Source: G963665405 sp963665405
GTDB lineage: Bacteria; Chloroflexota; Dehalococcoidia; Lucifugimonadales; G963665405
NCBI GenBank assembly: GCA_963665405.2
Contig: OY762261.2
Coordinates: forward strand, 186,001 to 250,000
Length of the DNA: 64,000 bases
Direction: 5' to 3'
This document shows, piece by piece, positions 1 through 9,201 of this stretch (position 1 is the first letter of the stretch; each line of letters starts with the position of its first letter). Under the pieces are notes generated by a model. That model was not told the DNA's origin and did not search any database. It saw only the letters and a program-made list of their open reading frames with translations. Made by a program: the position numbers and the translations under genes.

Positions 1-451
1 CCGCCACCCGGTAGCTGATTGGCTTGACCGTGGCAAGTGTCTGCGTCTGGACGACGTCGACCGATATCGAGGGGACGATCTCCCCCAGGTCTACCGTGGG
101 CGGGGTATACGTGAATGGGGAAATGGGACGGGCGTCGGCTCCCCGTATCAGGTCCTCGATCACCGCGTGAATCGCGGCATCGGCGGCGTAGAGGCTTCGC
201 GTAGCGTCTTCGATCCGGCCCTGTCCCCTGAAGAAAGATCCTGCCAGCACGACCACGGGCACGACCACGAAGACGCCCACCAGCGCGGCCATCAGCGTCC
301 ACTGGAGGATGAAGCCTTCCTGGTGACGAAGCCTTCGAATCGGGTCGGAGAGGGCTCCATCCACCCCAGAATCTTCGTCCTTCCAAGATGGGCTCAGGAT
401 GACATCGTCGTTGCGGCGGCGCTGCCCCGGCGCCGAGGAAGTGGGCGCCAC
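1..451 (-). CDS. Pilus-associated membrane protein (PilX-like), partial
   Basis: The reading frame is open from a GTG at 451 to the window edge, about 150 codons, so the C-terminus is missing. The GTG overlaps the TAG stop of the preceding prepilin gene (TAGTG), which implies translational coupling. A hydrophilic stretch of about 60 residues is followed by one hydrophobic segment (starting near LMAALVGVF) and then a sequence with Ala/Asp-rich helix character (YAADAAIHAVIEDL). Minor-pilus proteins of the PilX/PilW type often have this layout and sit last in prepilin operons. No clear type III signal (G|FxxxE) is seen; the nearest match is GFILQW, without the +5 glutamate. The function is inferred from position. 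Confidence 0.6.
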   Translation of the reverse strand, partial: MAPTSSAPGQRRRNDDVILSPSWKDEDSGVDGALSDPIRRLRHQEGFILQWTLMAALVGVFVVVPVVVLAGSFFRGQGRIEDATRSLYAADAAIHAVIEDLIRGADARPISPFTYTPPTVDLGEIVPSISVDVVQTQTLATVKPISYRVA

Positions 452-2016
452 TACGGCTTCACCCTGAAGACCAGCCGGTCGCCGTTAAGACGCCAGCGGT
501 TGGATGAGTCCGTCCCCCTCACGCGGATGCGCACCTCTTTCGGGAACAGGGTGTTCACATATGCGACATCGGCGGCGCTGAGGAGAAAGCTGACCGTGAC
601 GTCCGTGCCAGTCGAGCCATAGGTCGTCTCCGAGTCGGGGGAGACCGCGTAGCCGTCGCCCCCGTTAGCAGGGTTGAAGACGTATATCTGCTGCACGGGG
701 GTGCCCCTGCTTACGCGGGCCGTAAAGAAGACCTGCACGCTGGAAACGGTGCCCAGATTGATCGCCTGGCTCACCGCTGTCCACTGCACCACGTCGCCGG
801 ACTCTCTGACGCGGTAGTAGTCGGTGTCGTCGACCGCCAGGCTCGAGAAACCGCCCGACACGTAGATTCCGGTCTCCAGAAAAGGGTCGGTCTCGATCAA
901 GTAGTCTCTGAAGAAGCTGGGGGAGGGCGTGCCGGCGACCTGAAAGATGAGCTGGTCGGAGAACAGCCTGAACTTCTGCGGATGCGTCGCCTTGATGCGA
1001 ATCTTGACGACCTTCGTGCTCAGCGAGTTGACGTAGTCGACGTCTGCAGCGGCGAGGGTCAGGAGGACGGTCTCGTCGGTGTTCGACGCGACGAAGGTCT
1101 TCGCCTTGTCCGGAGAAGTGTCGAAGCCGCCGTCCGTGTGGTCCGGGTCGGCCGGGTTGTACACGAAGACCCCCAGGGTTACGCCGGCCCGTGTGGAGCG
1201 TCCGGTGAAGCTGATTGTGATGTCCGTCGTGGTCGTGTAGTCGATGGCCTCGCTGGTCGCCTCCCACACGACGGTCCTCGGGCTTCCGGTCGCGCGCACC
1301 CGGTAGTAGTCGGTGTCGTCGAAGGTGAGATCGCTGCCCGTTCCGCTTAGCAGTCTGCCCTGGACAAGGACGGGATCGCCGGCGATCCTGAAGTCGACCT
1401 GGTTGGCCGGCGGCACCGGAGGTGGCAGCCTGCCGGGGAGGGGTGCCGGAAGATCGGCTTGGGGGCGAAAGCCGGCCGTCAGCGTCGCCTTGAAGACGGT
1501 GTCCGCGAACCGCGACCCGGCCTCGTGGGTGGTCGTCATGAACAGGCTCGCACCTCCCTCGGTGTAGCCCCAGGTCTTGGAGACGGCATCGAACGCCCAG
1601 GCCGGCGCGGTGCCCCGAAGCACCACGTCGCCGAATGTTGCGACGCCGTCGATCAGCACCTGCGGGGCCGTCACCTCGCCTCCGCGGCTCAACTCACGCA
1701 GGACCGATCCGTCCTGCCAGAAGTAGCGGACGGTCACGGGAACGGGCGAGGTCCCGGAGAACTCGTACCAGGAGAAGGTCCCGTAGTCGGGCTCGATGCC
1801 GGTCGCGAACGAGAGGGCGGCGGAAGCGTCCTCGGTCAGGAGCAGCGTCGCCTTCTGAATCTGGCGAGACGCCTTCAGCTCCGAGGCGATCTTGGCCGGC
1901 GTTCGGCTCTGAGCCGCGACGATGGCGACGATCGGACCGAACATGATGCCGCTGATGGCCAGGACCATCACCATCTCCAGCAGCGTGAATCCGCGCTGAT
2001 CATGGGGCGAGGTCAC
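451..2016 (-). CDS. Prepilin-type protein, PilW-like, with two repeated C-terminal domains
   Basis: 521 residues. The N-terminus carries a class III signal: basic/hydrophilic leader, then G9|F10-TLLE with the +5 glutamate at residue 14, and a hydrophobic helix to about residue 35. It is therefore a substrate of the PilD homologue encoded upstream. After a pilin-like region, two related domains of about 150 residues follow (roughly 205-350 and 370-521). Both contain DDTDYYRVR and a later VFNPA or VYNPA motif, so the gene grew by internal duplication. It is far longer than a usual major pilin, which fits a minor or tip pilin with an adhesive or structural tail. The start overlaps the stop of the upstream prepilin gene by four bases. 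Confidence 0.75.
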   Translation of the reverse strand: MTSPHDQRGFTLLEMVMVLAISGIMFGPIVAIVAAQSRTPAKIASELKASRQIQKATLLLTEDASAALSFATGIEPDYGTFSWYEFSGTSPVPVTVRYFWQDGSVLRELSRGGEVTAPQVLIDGVATFGDVVLRGTAPAWAFDAVSKTWGYTEGGASLFMTTTHEAGSRFADTVFKATLTAGFRPQADLPAPLPGRLPPPVPPANQVDFRIAGDPVLVQGRLLSGTGSDLTFDDTDYYRVRATGSPRTVVWEATSEAIDYTTTTDITISFTGRSTRAGVTLGVFVYNPADPDHTDGGFDTSPDKAKTFVASNTDETVLLTLAAADVDYVNSLSTKVVKIRIKATHPQKFRLFSDQLIFQVAGTPSPSFFRDYLIETDPFLETGIYVSGGFSSLAVDDTDYYRVRESGDVVQWTAVSQAINLGTVSSVQVFFTARVSRGTPVQQIYVFNPANGGDGYAVSPDSETTYGSTGTDVTVSFLLSAADVAYVNTLFPKEVRIRVRGTDSSNRWRLNGDRLVFRVKP

Positions 2017-2417
2017 GGCATCCTGATCTTGTACATGCTCATGGTCACGTTCGAGAAGTCTCCAGTGGAGGTGACCTGGATCTCCTGGATCACATCGGTG
2101 ATCGCCGAGCCGTCGGGGGCCGGGTACGTGTACCTCGTGCCGGGGTCGGTCGAGGTCACCGTGATCGTGAATCCCTCGGGTATGTCTGAGATGATGGGGT
2201 AGTCGGACGGGTCACTCCGGAACGGGGACTGTTGGATCGTCTCGATCTGGGCCCTGGTGAGCTGGACTAGCGTGACGCTCTCCTCAGCCCTCGCGGCGGT
2301 GCGGATGCTGCCCCCCAGAGCCACCGTAGTGGCGATCAGCGTCGTACCGGCGATGCCGAGGGCGATGACAGCCTCAAGGAGGGAGAATCCGGCCTCCTGT
2401 GCCCATACCTTCCCCAG
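2013..2417 (-). CDS. Minor prepilin, PilV-like; unusual CTG start or upstream frameshift
   Basis: The frame encodes a type IV prepilin signal, G|FSLLEAVIALGIAG, which lies upstream of the first in-frame ATG (2324). To include it, translation must start further out. The only plausible in-frame candidate is a CTG at 2417, six bases after a GGAGG sequence. An ATG at 2407 near the same place is in another frame. Either a non-standard CTG start is used or one base is wrong between 2395 and 2420. The mature part is about 110 residues and ends four bases inside the next prepilin gene. The family is clear from the signal; the exact start is not. Confidence 0.6.
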   Translation of the reverse strand: MGKVWAQEAGFSLLEAVIALGIAGTTLIATTVALGGSIRTAARAEESVTLVQLTRAQIETIQQSPFRSDPSDYPIISDIPEGFTITVTSTDPGTRYTYPAPDGSAITDVIQEIQVTSTGDFSNVTMSMYKIRMP

Positions 2418-2515
2418 TGTTCCCCTCCGGATCTGAGCCCTATGACGGACGGCGGACGGGGTGGCCCATCTCGTGAGCCACCCCTCGTGACCTGCTAGCT
2501 GTCGGTCTCACCGAC

Positions 2516-3245
2516 CTACGGGAACACGCCGTCGACGTATCCCTTGACAGACGGCAGGTCCTTGTAGAGCGACTGCACTCTGCCCTTGTTGTCCACGTAC
2601 CACATGTACGATCCGGTGTACGTCGCGGTCGAGCCGGACGGCGCGTTGTCGGATGCCACCGAGGCGGGGATGGCTTCGAGCAGCCCCACGGTCACCAGCG
2701 CCTCGAAGTCGATGAGCGCGTACCTGGGGTCCGTGTAGTAGGTCACACCGCCGCGGGTGACGCTGACTGTCGAGAGGGTGTCGGAAGAGCCGCTTCCGTT
2801 GCTGCCTACGGTGCGAACACCGTCGGAGTCGCCGTTCCGACCAGTTGGAGCTCATATCGGCTCCCTGGGTGCCACCCAGAGGGCTCCACAGCGCCGTGCT
2901 GGTCGTCCCGTTGATGGCATCGAACGGGCTGCCATCGTCGACGACATTGGTGATGGCGACGGTCTGCTGAGTCAGCGAGGTCGAGGTTTGGGCCCGGCCG
3001 ATCAGCGGGTACTGACGCTTTCCGATGAACCTCGTGTTGGTCGGGGAGCTATAGAAGGCGTCCACGGCCGCCTGGATGCGCTCTGTCTCAGCAGCGTGGC
3101 TCTGCTGCTTCGAGGTGCCCAGGAAGTTGCCGACGGTCGGGACTGCCACAGCCGCGAGAATCCCGAGTATTGCTACGACTACCACCAACTCCACCAGGGT
3201 GAACCCCTCGTAATCGCTCCTCAGTCTTTCGATCGTTCTTCGCAT
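2516..3245 (-). CDS. Type IV pilin (major-pilin-like), reading frame interrupted by a frameshift
   Basis: The start is the ATG at 3245, preceded by GAGGAG. Residues 1-19 carry the prepilin signal (G14|F15-TLVE) followed by a typical hydrophobic helix (VVVAILGILAAVAVP). The frame continues to about 2845, where the expected sequence (NGDSDGVRTVG) moves to another frame. That second frame runs to a TAG at 2516 and ends in KGYVDGVFP. The joined product aligns along its length with the pilin at 3617-4291: both have WxxNGDxxGVR, then YxDxR, then Y(M/I)xYV near the C-terminus. A single-base indel in the sequence or a real mutation would explain it. Confidence 0.7.
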
Positions 3246-3259
3246 AGTCTTCTCCTCGG

Positions 3260-3606
3260 CGGGCCGCCCCACCCATTCTCTAGAAGGGGGAGGGGTTCAG
3301 GGTCTGAGGGACACCCTCAGACTCCCGGCAGACGGGCTACACCCCCTGCACTCGCCCTCTCTTCATGCTTCCTCGTCATCCGCCTTCGCCACGAGAGACC
3401 GGCGGGCCGACCCACCCATTCTGTAGAAGGGGGAGGTTCAAGGCCTGAGGGACGCCCTCAGACTCCCGGCAGACGGGCTACACCCCCTGCACTCGCCCTC
3501 TCTTCATGCTTCCTCGTCATCCGCCTCCCGGCAGAAGGGCCAGGCCCCTCTGCACTCGCCCTCTTTTCTTCGTGCTTCCTCGTCAATCCGCCTTCGCCAC
3601 GAGAGA
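3260..3606. repeat. Tandem direct repeat between pilin genes, about 145-bp unit, 2.5 copies
   Basis: Two near-identical units (about 3260-3402 and 3403-3526) and a partial third (to about 3606) lie between two pilin genes. Each full unit holds an 'accctcctcc-like' pilin-upstream end, the palindromic segment CTGAGGG-AC(A/G)-CCCTCAG followed by ACTCCCGG (3304-3328 and 3445-3469), and a shared tail ending TTCGCCACGAGAG. The palindrome could fold as a hairpin in the transcript and may attenuate or punctuate expression between the pilin genes; that is inference. The same palindromic core recurs at 39126-39150. Confidence 0.8.
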
Positions 3607-3616
3607 GAAAACCGGA

Positions 3617-4291
3617 CTACGGATATGCCTCCTGGAACCCGGTCTTGGTCGTCGTCGGGAAGCTGCTCAGCAGAGTCTCGACCGAGCCGTCCACCTTGAC
3701 GTAGTAGATATAGGAGCCCGAGCAGGTGGAGGTTGAGCAGCTGTCCGACGATGCAGACTCCGGGGCGACTCGCATCATTCCCAGGGCGATGAGCCGGTCG
3801 AAGTCGATGATGAAGTCCCTGGTGTCGACGTAGTGGGTCGGCCCGGTTGAGGTCACAGCGGTTACCTGCCAGCCCACCAGGGTGCCCGGAGCGTCCTCGT
3901 CGTTGAGGTTGTTCTCCGACGAAGCGCGCACGCCGTCGCCGTTGTCCACCCAGACCGGAGTCCCGCCCTTGGTGCCGCCGACAGGGTTGCCCGAGATGCC
4001 ACCGGCGATGACCTCCGCCACGGAGTCGCCGTCAGCAGTGTAGAAAGTACCGGTGCCCTTGGCCGCTCCCAGGATGGGGAGCTGAGTCTTGCCTTTGAAC
4101 TTGGGATTGTTGCCGCGAGTCGTGTACAGGTCCACCACGCTCTGGACCTGCTGTACGTCGCTCTTGTACGCCTCTGTCTGGCTTTCGCCGATGTTCGAGG
4201 TGACCACAGGAACCACTACCGCGGCCAGTACGCCAATGATGGCGACTACGACCACCATCTCGATCAGGGTGAACCCTCTTTGTCGAATCAT
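3617..4291 (-). CDS. Type IV pilin (major-pilin-like)
   Basis: 224 residues from the ATG at 4291, which follows GAGGAGCGAGAG; an upstream ATG at 4375 lacks such a site and would place the signal 28 residues in. The signal is short and classic: MIRQRG6|F7-TLIE11, then VVVVAIIGVLAAVVVPV. The mature region has no other membrane segment. A C-terminal region holds two cysteines (SCSTSTC), possibly a disulfide-bounded loop like that of other type IV pilins. It is the first pilin gene after the two-component pair and is separated from it by 475 bp, so it probably has its own promoter. It is paralogous to the frameshifted pilin at 2516-3245. Confidence 0.85.
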   Translation of the reverse strand: MIRQRGFTLIEMVVVVAIIGVLAAVVVPVVTSNIGESQTEAYKSDVQQVQSVVDLYTTRGNNPKFKGKTQLPILGAAKGTGTFYTADGDSVAEVIAGGISGNPVGGTKGGTPVWVDNGDGVRASSENNLNDEDAPGTLVGWQVTAVTSTGPTHYVDTRDFIIDFDRLIALGMMRVAPESASSDSCSTSTCSGSYIYYVKVDGSVETLLSSFPTTTKTGFQEAYP

Positions 4292-4766
4292 CTCTCGCTC
4301 CTCTGACGGTGCGGACTCAGAGGGGAGAGCACCGACTGGATTCACCGTACCCCCGTTTCTGGAGGCCGACATCACCTGAACGGGTGAACAAAGAGCTAAT
4401 CATTTGTTAAGAATGGACCTTAGCCAAGGCCTCGGTCTCGCCGAACACGATCCCGGCACCGCATCCCTGAAGAGCGCGGACCCTGCCCCGCTCATCGGGG
4501 TGTGCAGTCGCTAGTGTTCTGTCCCCTTGATTCGCCGAACAAGTCCTAAGCCGGTTGGGCGAGTCCCTCCCCGGGTTGTTTTGCCCGCCCGCCCACTCCG
4601 AACTACCTTCGCAACCGCCCCACCACCGCCTGGCTCCAAGCCGACCGACTCTTGCTGCGATCGTCTGGGACAGGACACCAGATATGCGACGCTGGTCGTG
4701 ACAGCCGGGAGGCCGATGGTCTCGGACCGCGTTCGGCCATGCGCTGGCGCGGGCCACCAGAGAGGG
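4292..4766. other. Non-coding gap between response regulator and pilin genes
   Basis: About 475 bases without a supported gene. The reading frames here are GC-driven and match nothing recognisable. The stretch probably contains the pilin promoter and the end of the regulatory transcript, but no clear -35/-10 pair or terminator with a T-run was found. Confidence 0.4.
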
Positions 4767-5471
4767 TCAGGGCCGCAGAAGGGCTTCCCCACCGTGGGTA
4801 GGCTTCAGGAACCCCATTCCAGCGGCATATGCGACAGCCTCGCTCCGGTTCTTGGACTGCAGCTTGCCGAGGATGTTCTTGATGTGGGCCTTTACCGTGT
4901 TCTCCGAGAGCACGAGGCTGTACGCGATCTCGGCGTTGGAGAGGCCCTGAGCGACGAGCTGGAGGATCTCCTGCTCACGAAGGGTCAGGTGGCTCTCTCC
5001 GCGCCCTGGACCTTTTGGCGGCCTCCGCCGAGAGCTATCGGCCTCCGGCTGCGTGAGCTCCTTCAGAAATCTGGGTGCCATGGCGGGCGACACCATCACC
5101 CACCCATGGTGGACCTGGCGCAGGGCGTCGATGATCTCCTGGGGGCTCGCGGTCTTGAGAACGTAGCCGAGGGCGCCCACGCTGAGCGCCCGAGACAGGT
5201 CGGAGATCTCCTCGGACACGGTCAGGACGAGCACCTTCATGTCAGGCCAGCGCTGGGTGATGTAGGCAGTGGTCTCGATTCCACTCTGGCCGGCCATGTT
5301 GAGGTCCATAAAGACGACGTCGGGGAGGAGGCGGGCGGCAGCCTCGACCGCCCGGTTGCCGTCGGCAGCCTGGGCCACGACCTCTATGTCGGGTTCGTCC
5401 TCCAGGACCTCGGCCAGTCCCCTGCGAAAGAGGTCGTGGCCATCGACGAGAAGCACCCGGATGCTGGTCAT
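4767..5471 (-). CDS. Response regulator, NarL/FixJ family
   Basis: 234 residues. The N-terminal receiver domain (about 1-120) has the acidic pocket (near D10/H12 of VLLVDGHDL), the phosphoacceptor D56 in VVFMDLNM and the lysine of YVLKTASP. The C-terminal LuxR-type helix-turn-helix (about 165-225) reads LTLREQEILQLVAQGLSNAEIA then LSENTVKAHIKNILGKL. A proline/arginine-rich linker separates them. It directly follows the histidine kinase gene, so the two form a pair. Lying between pilD and the pilin genes, it may control pilin expression; that is inferred from position. Confidence 0.9.
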   Translation of the reverse strand: MTSIRVLLVDGHDLFRRGLAEVLEDEPDIEVVAQAADGNRAVEAAARLLPDVVFMDLNMAGQSGIETTAYITQRWPDMKVLVLTVSEEISDLSRALSVGALGYVLKTASPQEIIDALRQVHHGWVMVSPAMAPRFLKELTQPEADSSRRRPPKGPGRGESHLTLREQEILQLVAQGLSNAEIAYSLVLSENTVKAHIKNILGKLQSKNRSEAVAYAAGMGFLKPTHGGEALLRP

Positions 5472-6701
5472 GCTGCGGTTCCCTCCCCACGCCGGGGAAG
5501 GGATAGGACGCTATCACCTCGGTGCCCTCCCCCTGGGCGCTGCTGAATGAGAGCGAGGCGCCGACCATGGCGGCCCGCTCGGCCATGATGTCCAGGCCAT
5601 GGCCCTTGGTCCGCAGGGTGGGGAACCCCCTGCCATCGTCCATGACACGCAGAGTAAGATCGGTCGAAGTGAAGACGAGAGTCACCCTCGCGCGGGTCGC
5701 GCTCGCATGTTTCGCGACGTTCGTCAGAGCCTCCCGAGCGATCTGGACGAGCTGAACCTTGGCCGCAGCCGGAAGGTCGGGCTCTTCGCCCTCGATCGAG
5801 AGGTCGGCCGGCAGACCCGTGTCGCGGCTCCAACGGTCCACCGCGCCGGTGACCGTTGCGGACAGAGCACCGTCCGACTCAGGGCCAGAGGTGCCGTCGA
5901 GGTAGTCGCGAACGGCTACGTAGGCCCGCTGAACCGTCTTGCCGACCTCGGCGATATCGCGCGTCGTCAGCACCCGGTCGGTCGTCGACGCGCGTCTCTC
6001 GGCGTGGCGCATCTTGAGGGACAGGAATGCGAGGGTCTGGGCGACGTTGTCGTGCACCTCCCGGCGCAGTCGATGCCGCTCCAGGTCCCTGGACTCGAAG
6101 CGGATCCGGCCCTGCCAGTTCAGATTGGCCACGAAGGGCAGATAGGCGATCAGCAGGCCGATCGCCAGGTACATCACGGAGAGCACGAGGTAGTTCTCGT
6201 CCAGCAGTGCCGGGAACGAGCCGATGTCGAGTCCTCCCGCCACGTGGGCGCCCGATATGCACAGAGCCGACCGATGGCCACGGTGATCGCCTGTCCGCGG
6301 TGCATGAGCAGGCTGGCCGACAGGACGGGCGCCAGCGAATAGAGAAGGAAGGGGCTGTCCAGACCGCCGGTAACGAGAACCAGGGATCCGCTGATGGCGA
6401 CGTCGCTCGTCAACGCCAGCCACTGGACCGATGCGTTGTAGGCCGAGGGGTTGGACCGCCATGCCACCCTCAGCGTGTTGTAGAGGCCGACGACCATTAT
6501 CGCGATGCCCAGGGTCCGCGACTGGTCTCCGGCGCTCAGGCCCAGCACCAGGCCGACGCCCAGCGCGTATGAGAAGAACCTGAAGACGGCCAGCGACTGG
6601 AATACGGCGACCGAGTAGGCGGGAATCGGGTGACGAGACGAGTCCGCGGCGATCGTTGATTGTCGACCGCCGGTCGAAAGCGGCCAGACCGAGACCCTCA
6701 T
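5468..6701 (-). CDS. Sensor histidine kinase (NarX/DesK type), frameshifted in this sequence
   Basis: The gene starts at the ATG at 6701, two bases after the pilD stop. The first frame encodes a hydrophobic sensor region up to about 6270 (LLMHRGQAITVAI). The product then continues in a second frame (SALCISGAHVAGG), through more membrane segments, a HisKA_3 dimerisation motif (RREVHDNVAQTLAFLSLKMRHAE, His as phosphoacceptor) and an HATPase domain (EALTNVAKHA N-box, DDGRGFP G1 box, GHGLDIMAERA G2 box). A second slip in a G-run near 5485 would give a TGA that overlaps the ATG of the response regulator. Both slips look like single-base indels. The kinase presumably phosphorylates the adjacent regulator; the signal is unknown. 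Confidence 0.8.
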
Positions 6702-6703
6702 CC

Positions 6704-7507
6704 TCAGGCGCCCACCACCCTGTCGACTATGGCCTGATAGGCCGAGATCACCTCGCTGCCCCCGAGGAGCCCTATTAGCGCGCCGAGCACGAGAAACGGT
6801 CCGAAGGGTATCGTCTCCTTGCGGCTCTTCATCCTCAGGGCGATGAGGAGAATTGCGATGATGCCTCCGGTGACGACGGCGGCCCACAGCGCGAGCAGGA
6901 ACGAGGGGAATCCCACGAGGAGGCCGATGAGTCCAGCCAGCTTGACGTCTCCGCCTCCCATCCCGTGCGGAAAGATCAACAGAAGGACGAAGAAGATGAG
7001 GAACGCGGCGGCGCCGGAGATCAGCGAGTTGAGGAACGAGGCCACCATTCCGGAGTTCCCCAGGAAGGCTCGCGAGAGGCCCAGCTCCGTCCAGAATGGA
7101 GCGAGGACGAGCGCGGCGACGGCGGATGGGAACACGATTACGTTCAGGATCAGGCCGCGCTCCAGGTCGATCAGCGCGACGGCGATGAGAATCGAGGAGG
7201 CCACCGCCAGAACGACCGCCTCGACCGTCAGGCCGTATTTCAGATAGATTCCGAGGAAGAGAAGGCCGGAGATCAGCTCGACCACAAAGAGGCGCAGCGG
7301 AATCCGTGCACTACAGCCACGGCACCCACCTCGGAGCCACACGTAGCTCAGTATTGGAACCATGTCCCGGGCCGACAGGCGCAGCTGGCAGCTCGGGCAG
7401 TGAGAGGGCGGGTCGACCAGGGACTGCCCGGCGGGCAGTCTGTCCGCGACGACGTTCAAGAAGCTTCCGACCGCCGCACCGATTACGAAGACGAAAACGC
7501 CCAGCAT
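6704..7507 (-). CDS. pilD: Prepilin peptidase / N-methyltransferase
   Basis: 267 residues, an integral membrane aspartic protease that removes prepilin leaders and methylates the new N-terminus. The N-terminal domain has the two zinc-binding CxxC pairs (C37/C40 and C62/C65). The two catalytic aspartates are visible: D114 in ALIDLERG and D187 in GGGDVKLAG. Multiple hydrophobic segments follow, as in the family. The gene lies between pilM and the histidine kinase, five bases after the repaired pilM stop. Its substrates are the prepilins encoded downstream. Confidence 0.92.
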   Translation of the reverse strand: MLGVFVFVIGAAVGSFLNVVADRLPAGQSLVDPPSHCPSCQLRLSARDMVPILSYVWLRGGCRGCSARIPLRLFVVELISGLLFLGIYLKYGLTVEAVVLAVASSILIAVALIDLERGLILNVIVFPSAVAALVLAPFWTELGLSRAFLGNSGMVASFLNSLISGAAAFLIFFVLLLIFPHGMGGGDVKLAGLIGLLVGFPSFLLALWAAVVTGGIIAILLIALRMKSRKETIPFGPFLVLGALIGLLGGSEVISAYQAIVDRVVGA

Positions 7508-7511
7508 CCGC

Positions 7512-8644
7512 TCAGGCCTCCGCTAGGGCCAGGCCGACGTTTACGGCCAGGTCGTCGAGCGGAAAATCCGGGGGGGGAGACGCATCGGAGGCTCTATTCT
7601 CCTCAGCGGCCTGTCCAGGGCCGCGGCGACGCGTCCAGCGACGTCCGGCTCCAGAGACAGGGGCGAGCCCGTTACGTAGATGGGCGTGTCGTCGGGTAGA
7701 GACGAGTCGAGGCTCTCCTGCTCACAGATGACCAGCGCCCTCTCGACGACCTCTGTAATACGATTTACCAGGATATCCCCCTCGACGGGCGGGGTGGCCC
7801 CCCAGTACGCGGTCTGCGTCGCGACCGGTACCCAGTCCCTGACGATCGACACCTCGCATCCATCCGCCGCCGTCCAGGCTATTATCGCCTCTGGCTGGTC
7901 GACGGCCCGCGCCAGGGCAAACGGCCGCAGCTCGAACGAGTGGACCCGCAGGCCGGCGGTCCCGGCCATCGTCGAGATCGAGGCCACCGAGCGCCTGGAT
8001 GCCGAGAGAACAAGCCAGTTGGTGACGCCGATGCCGTCCACCAGGCGATGCCAGACCAGGTGGGACCTTTCGGCCGAGACTCCCATCCTTCTGCGGGCCT
8101 CTCGCGGAATGACGACGCTGGGGTCCATCCCACGAGCTCGGGGTAGGCTGAGGCTCTGGAGGCTGGACTGGTAGCCGGGGACAGCCCCCACCACCGGTCC
8201 TTCTTCCGTGGTCAGCTCGGCCAGAGCCCTTCGAAGCACGTTGGCCATGCGCCTCGGCTCGCTCACCAGACCCTCCTTGAAGAACTTGGGGTTGGCGACG
8301 ACGACCCGGTACTCCAGGACTTCGAGGCCCCTCGACACGACGAGCTTGACGAGCCCGTGCTCGATAGTTAACGAGATTACAGCTTTGGGGCCGTCGAGTC
8401 CCAGGTATTTCAGGCCCTTTTTTCCGAGTCGCGAGAGCAGCCCGACGGCCTGCCGCCGGGCTTCCTCGAACCAGGCGCCGCGCGCTCGGCCCCGTGACAT
8501 ACGCGGGTCTGGGCCGGTCGACCAGCGGGCAGTCCGCAATTGTGAACGCCGGGCGTCGTCCGGGGTCGCGAACCGCAGCCTCTCTCCAGGCTCACCAACG
8601 GCCTCTGCGATCGCGCCGCTATCGTCTGGCTGGTGGATCGTCAT
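7512..8644 (-). CDS. pilM: Type IV pilus assembly ATPase-like protein PilM, C-terminus frameshifted at a homopolymer
   Basis: An actin-like PilM homologue of about 375 residues. The chosen ATG at 8644 (MTIHQPDD) lies just after the pilO stop; an ATG at 8671 would overlap pilO. The core has the PilM pattern (VISLTIEHGLVKLVV, then VPGYQSS, later YVTGSPLSL). As read, the frame ends at 7541 with an unlikely tail. Skipping one base in the eight-G run at 7570-7577 restores PPDFPLDDLAVNVGLALAEA and a TGA at 7512, the usual PilM ending, so a homopolymer sequencing error is likely. PilM binds the PilN N-terminus at the cytoplasmic face. Confidence 0.82.
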
Positions 8645-8651
8645 CGGCGTA

Positions 8652-9197
8652 TCAGCCCTCTCCAAACACAACTACCAGATCAAGGCTCATCACCCACCAG
8701 TCCGAGAGATTCGGGTCTCTCTCGAACTCCAGGTTTCGGACGAAGGCCGTCGGCATCTCCTGGACGATCTCCAGTACTCCCAACAGGCCGGGTGCGACGC
8801 CCGTGGCGGAGATCGCGAAGCCGATCGCCGGGTACCGGGAGCCGGCAAGATCGGCGAACTCCCGGCCGGTGGAGTAGGTGCCGACCTGGAGTCCCGCTTC
8901 GGTGAAGTACGCCGTGAGCCGGGAGCTCAGATCGAGGGCTTCGCCGGCGGACGGAAGCGGGAGTGGCTCAGAGTCGAGCGCCGCGCGCACCACGCGGGAG
9001 TCTATTTTCGCCCCCTCTTCCTGCAGAGCGGCGATCATGGCTCGGGTGGCCGCGACCTGTCCGTTTATGTCCTCCGCCTCGGTCAGGGCGTCCGCCCGCT
9101 CCTGGAACAGGTATGCCCCGGCAGCCAGCAAGGCGAGTGCCAGCACCGCTGCCACCGCCTCAGGGTGAAGAATGTTCTTGGCCGTCAATCGCAGCAT
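8652..9197 (-). CDS. pilO: Pilus assembly protein PilO
   Basis: 181 residues: a short cytoplasmic N-terminus, one membrane helix (about 13-32), a coiled-coil stretch (about 32-62) and an alpha/beta domain, the usual PilO design. It starts five bases after the pilN stop. With PilN it forms the periplasm- or wall-facing alignment subcomplex; no PilP or PilQ gene is present, which fits a cell without an outer membrane. Sequence identity to known PilO is not obvious by eye, so the call rests on topology and position. Confidence 0.75.
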   Translation of the reverse strand: MLRLTAKNILHPEAVAAVLALALLAAGAYLFQERADALTEAEDINGQVAATRAMIAALQEEGAKIDSRVVRAALDSEPLPLPSAGEALDLSSRLTAYFTEAGLQVGTYSTGREFADLAGSRYPAIGFAISATGVAPGLLGVLEIVQEMPTAFVRNLEFERDPNLSDWWVMSLDLVVVFGEG

Positions 9198-9201
9198 GTC
9201 T

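Noticed and set aside
1459..2202. Long plus-strand frames opposite the prepilin genes
   Set aside because: Arg/Gly-rich shadows of high-GC coding sequence; the minus strand carries clear prepilin signals.
3260..3606. CRISPR array reading of the tandem repeats
   Set aside because: The units are about 145 bp and contiguous, without unique spacers.
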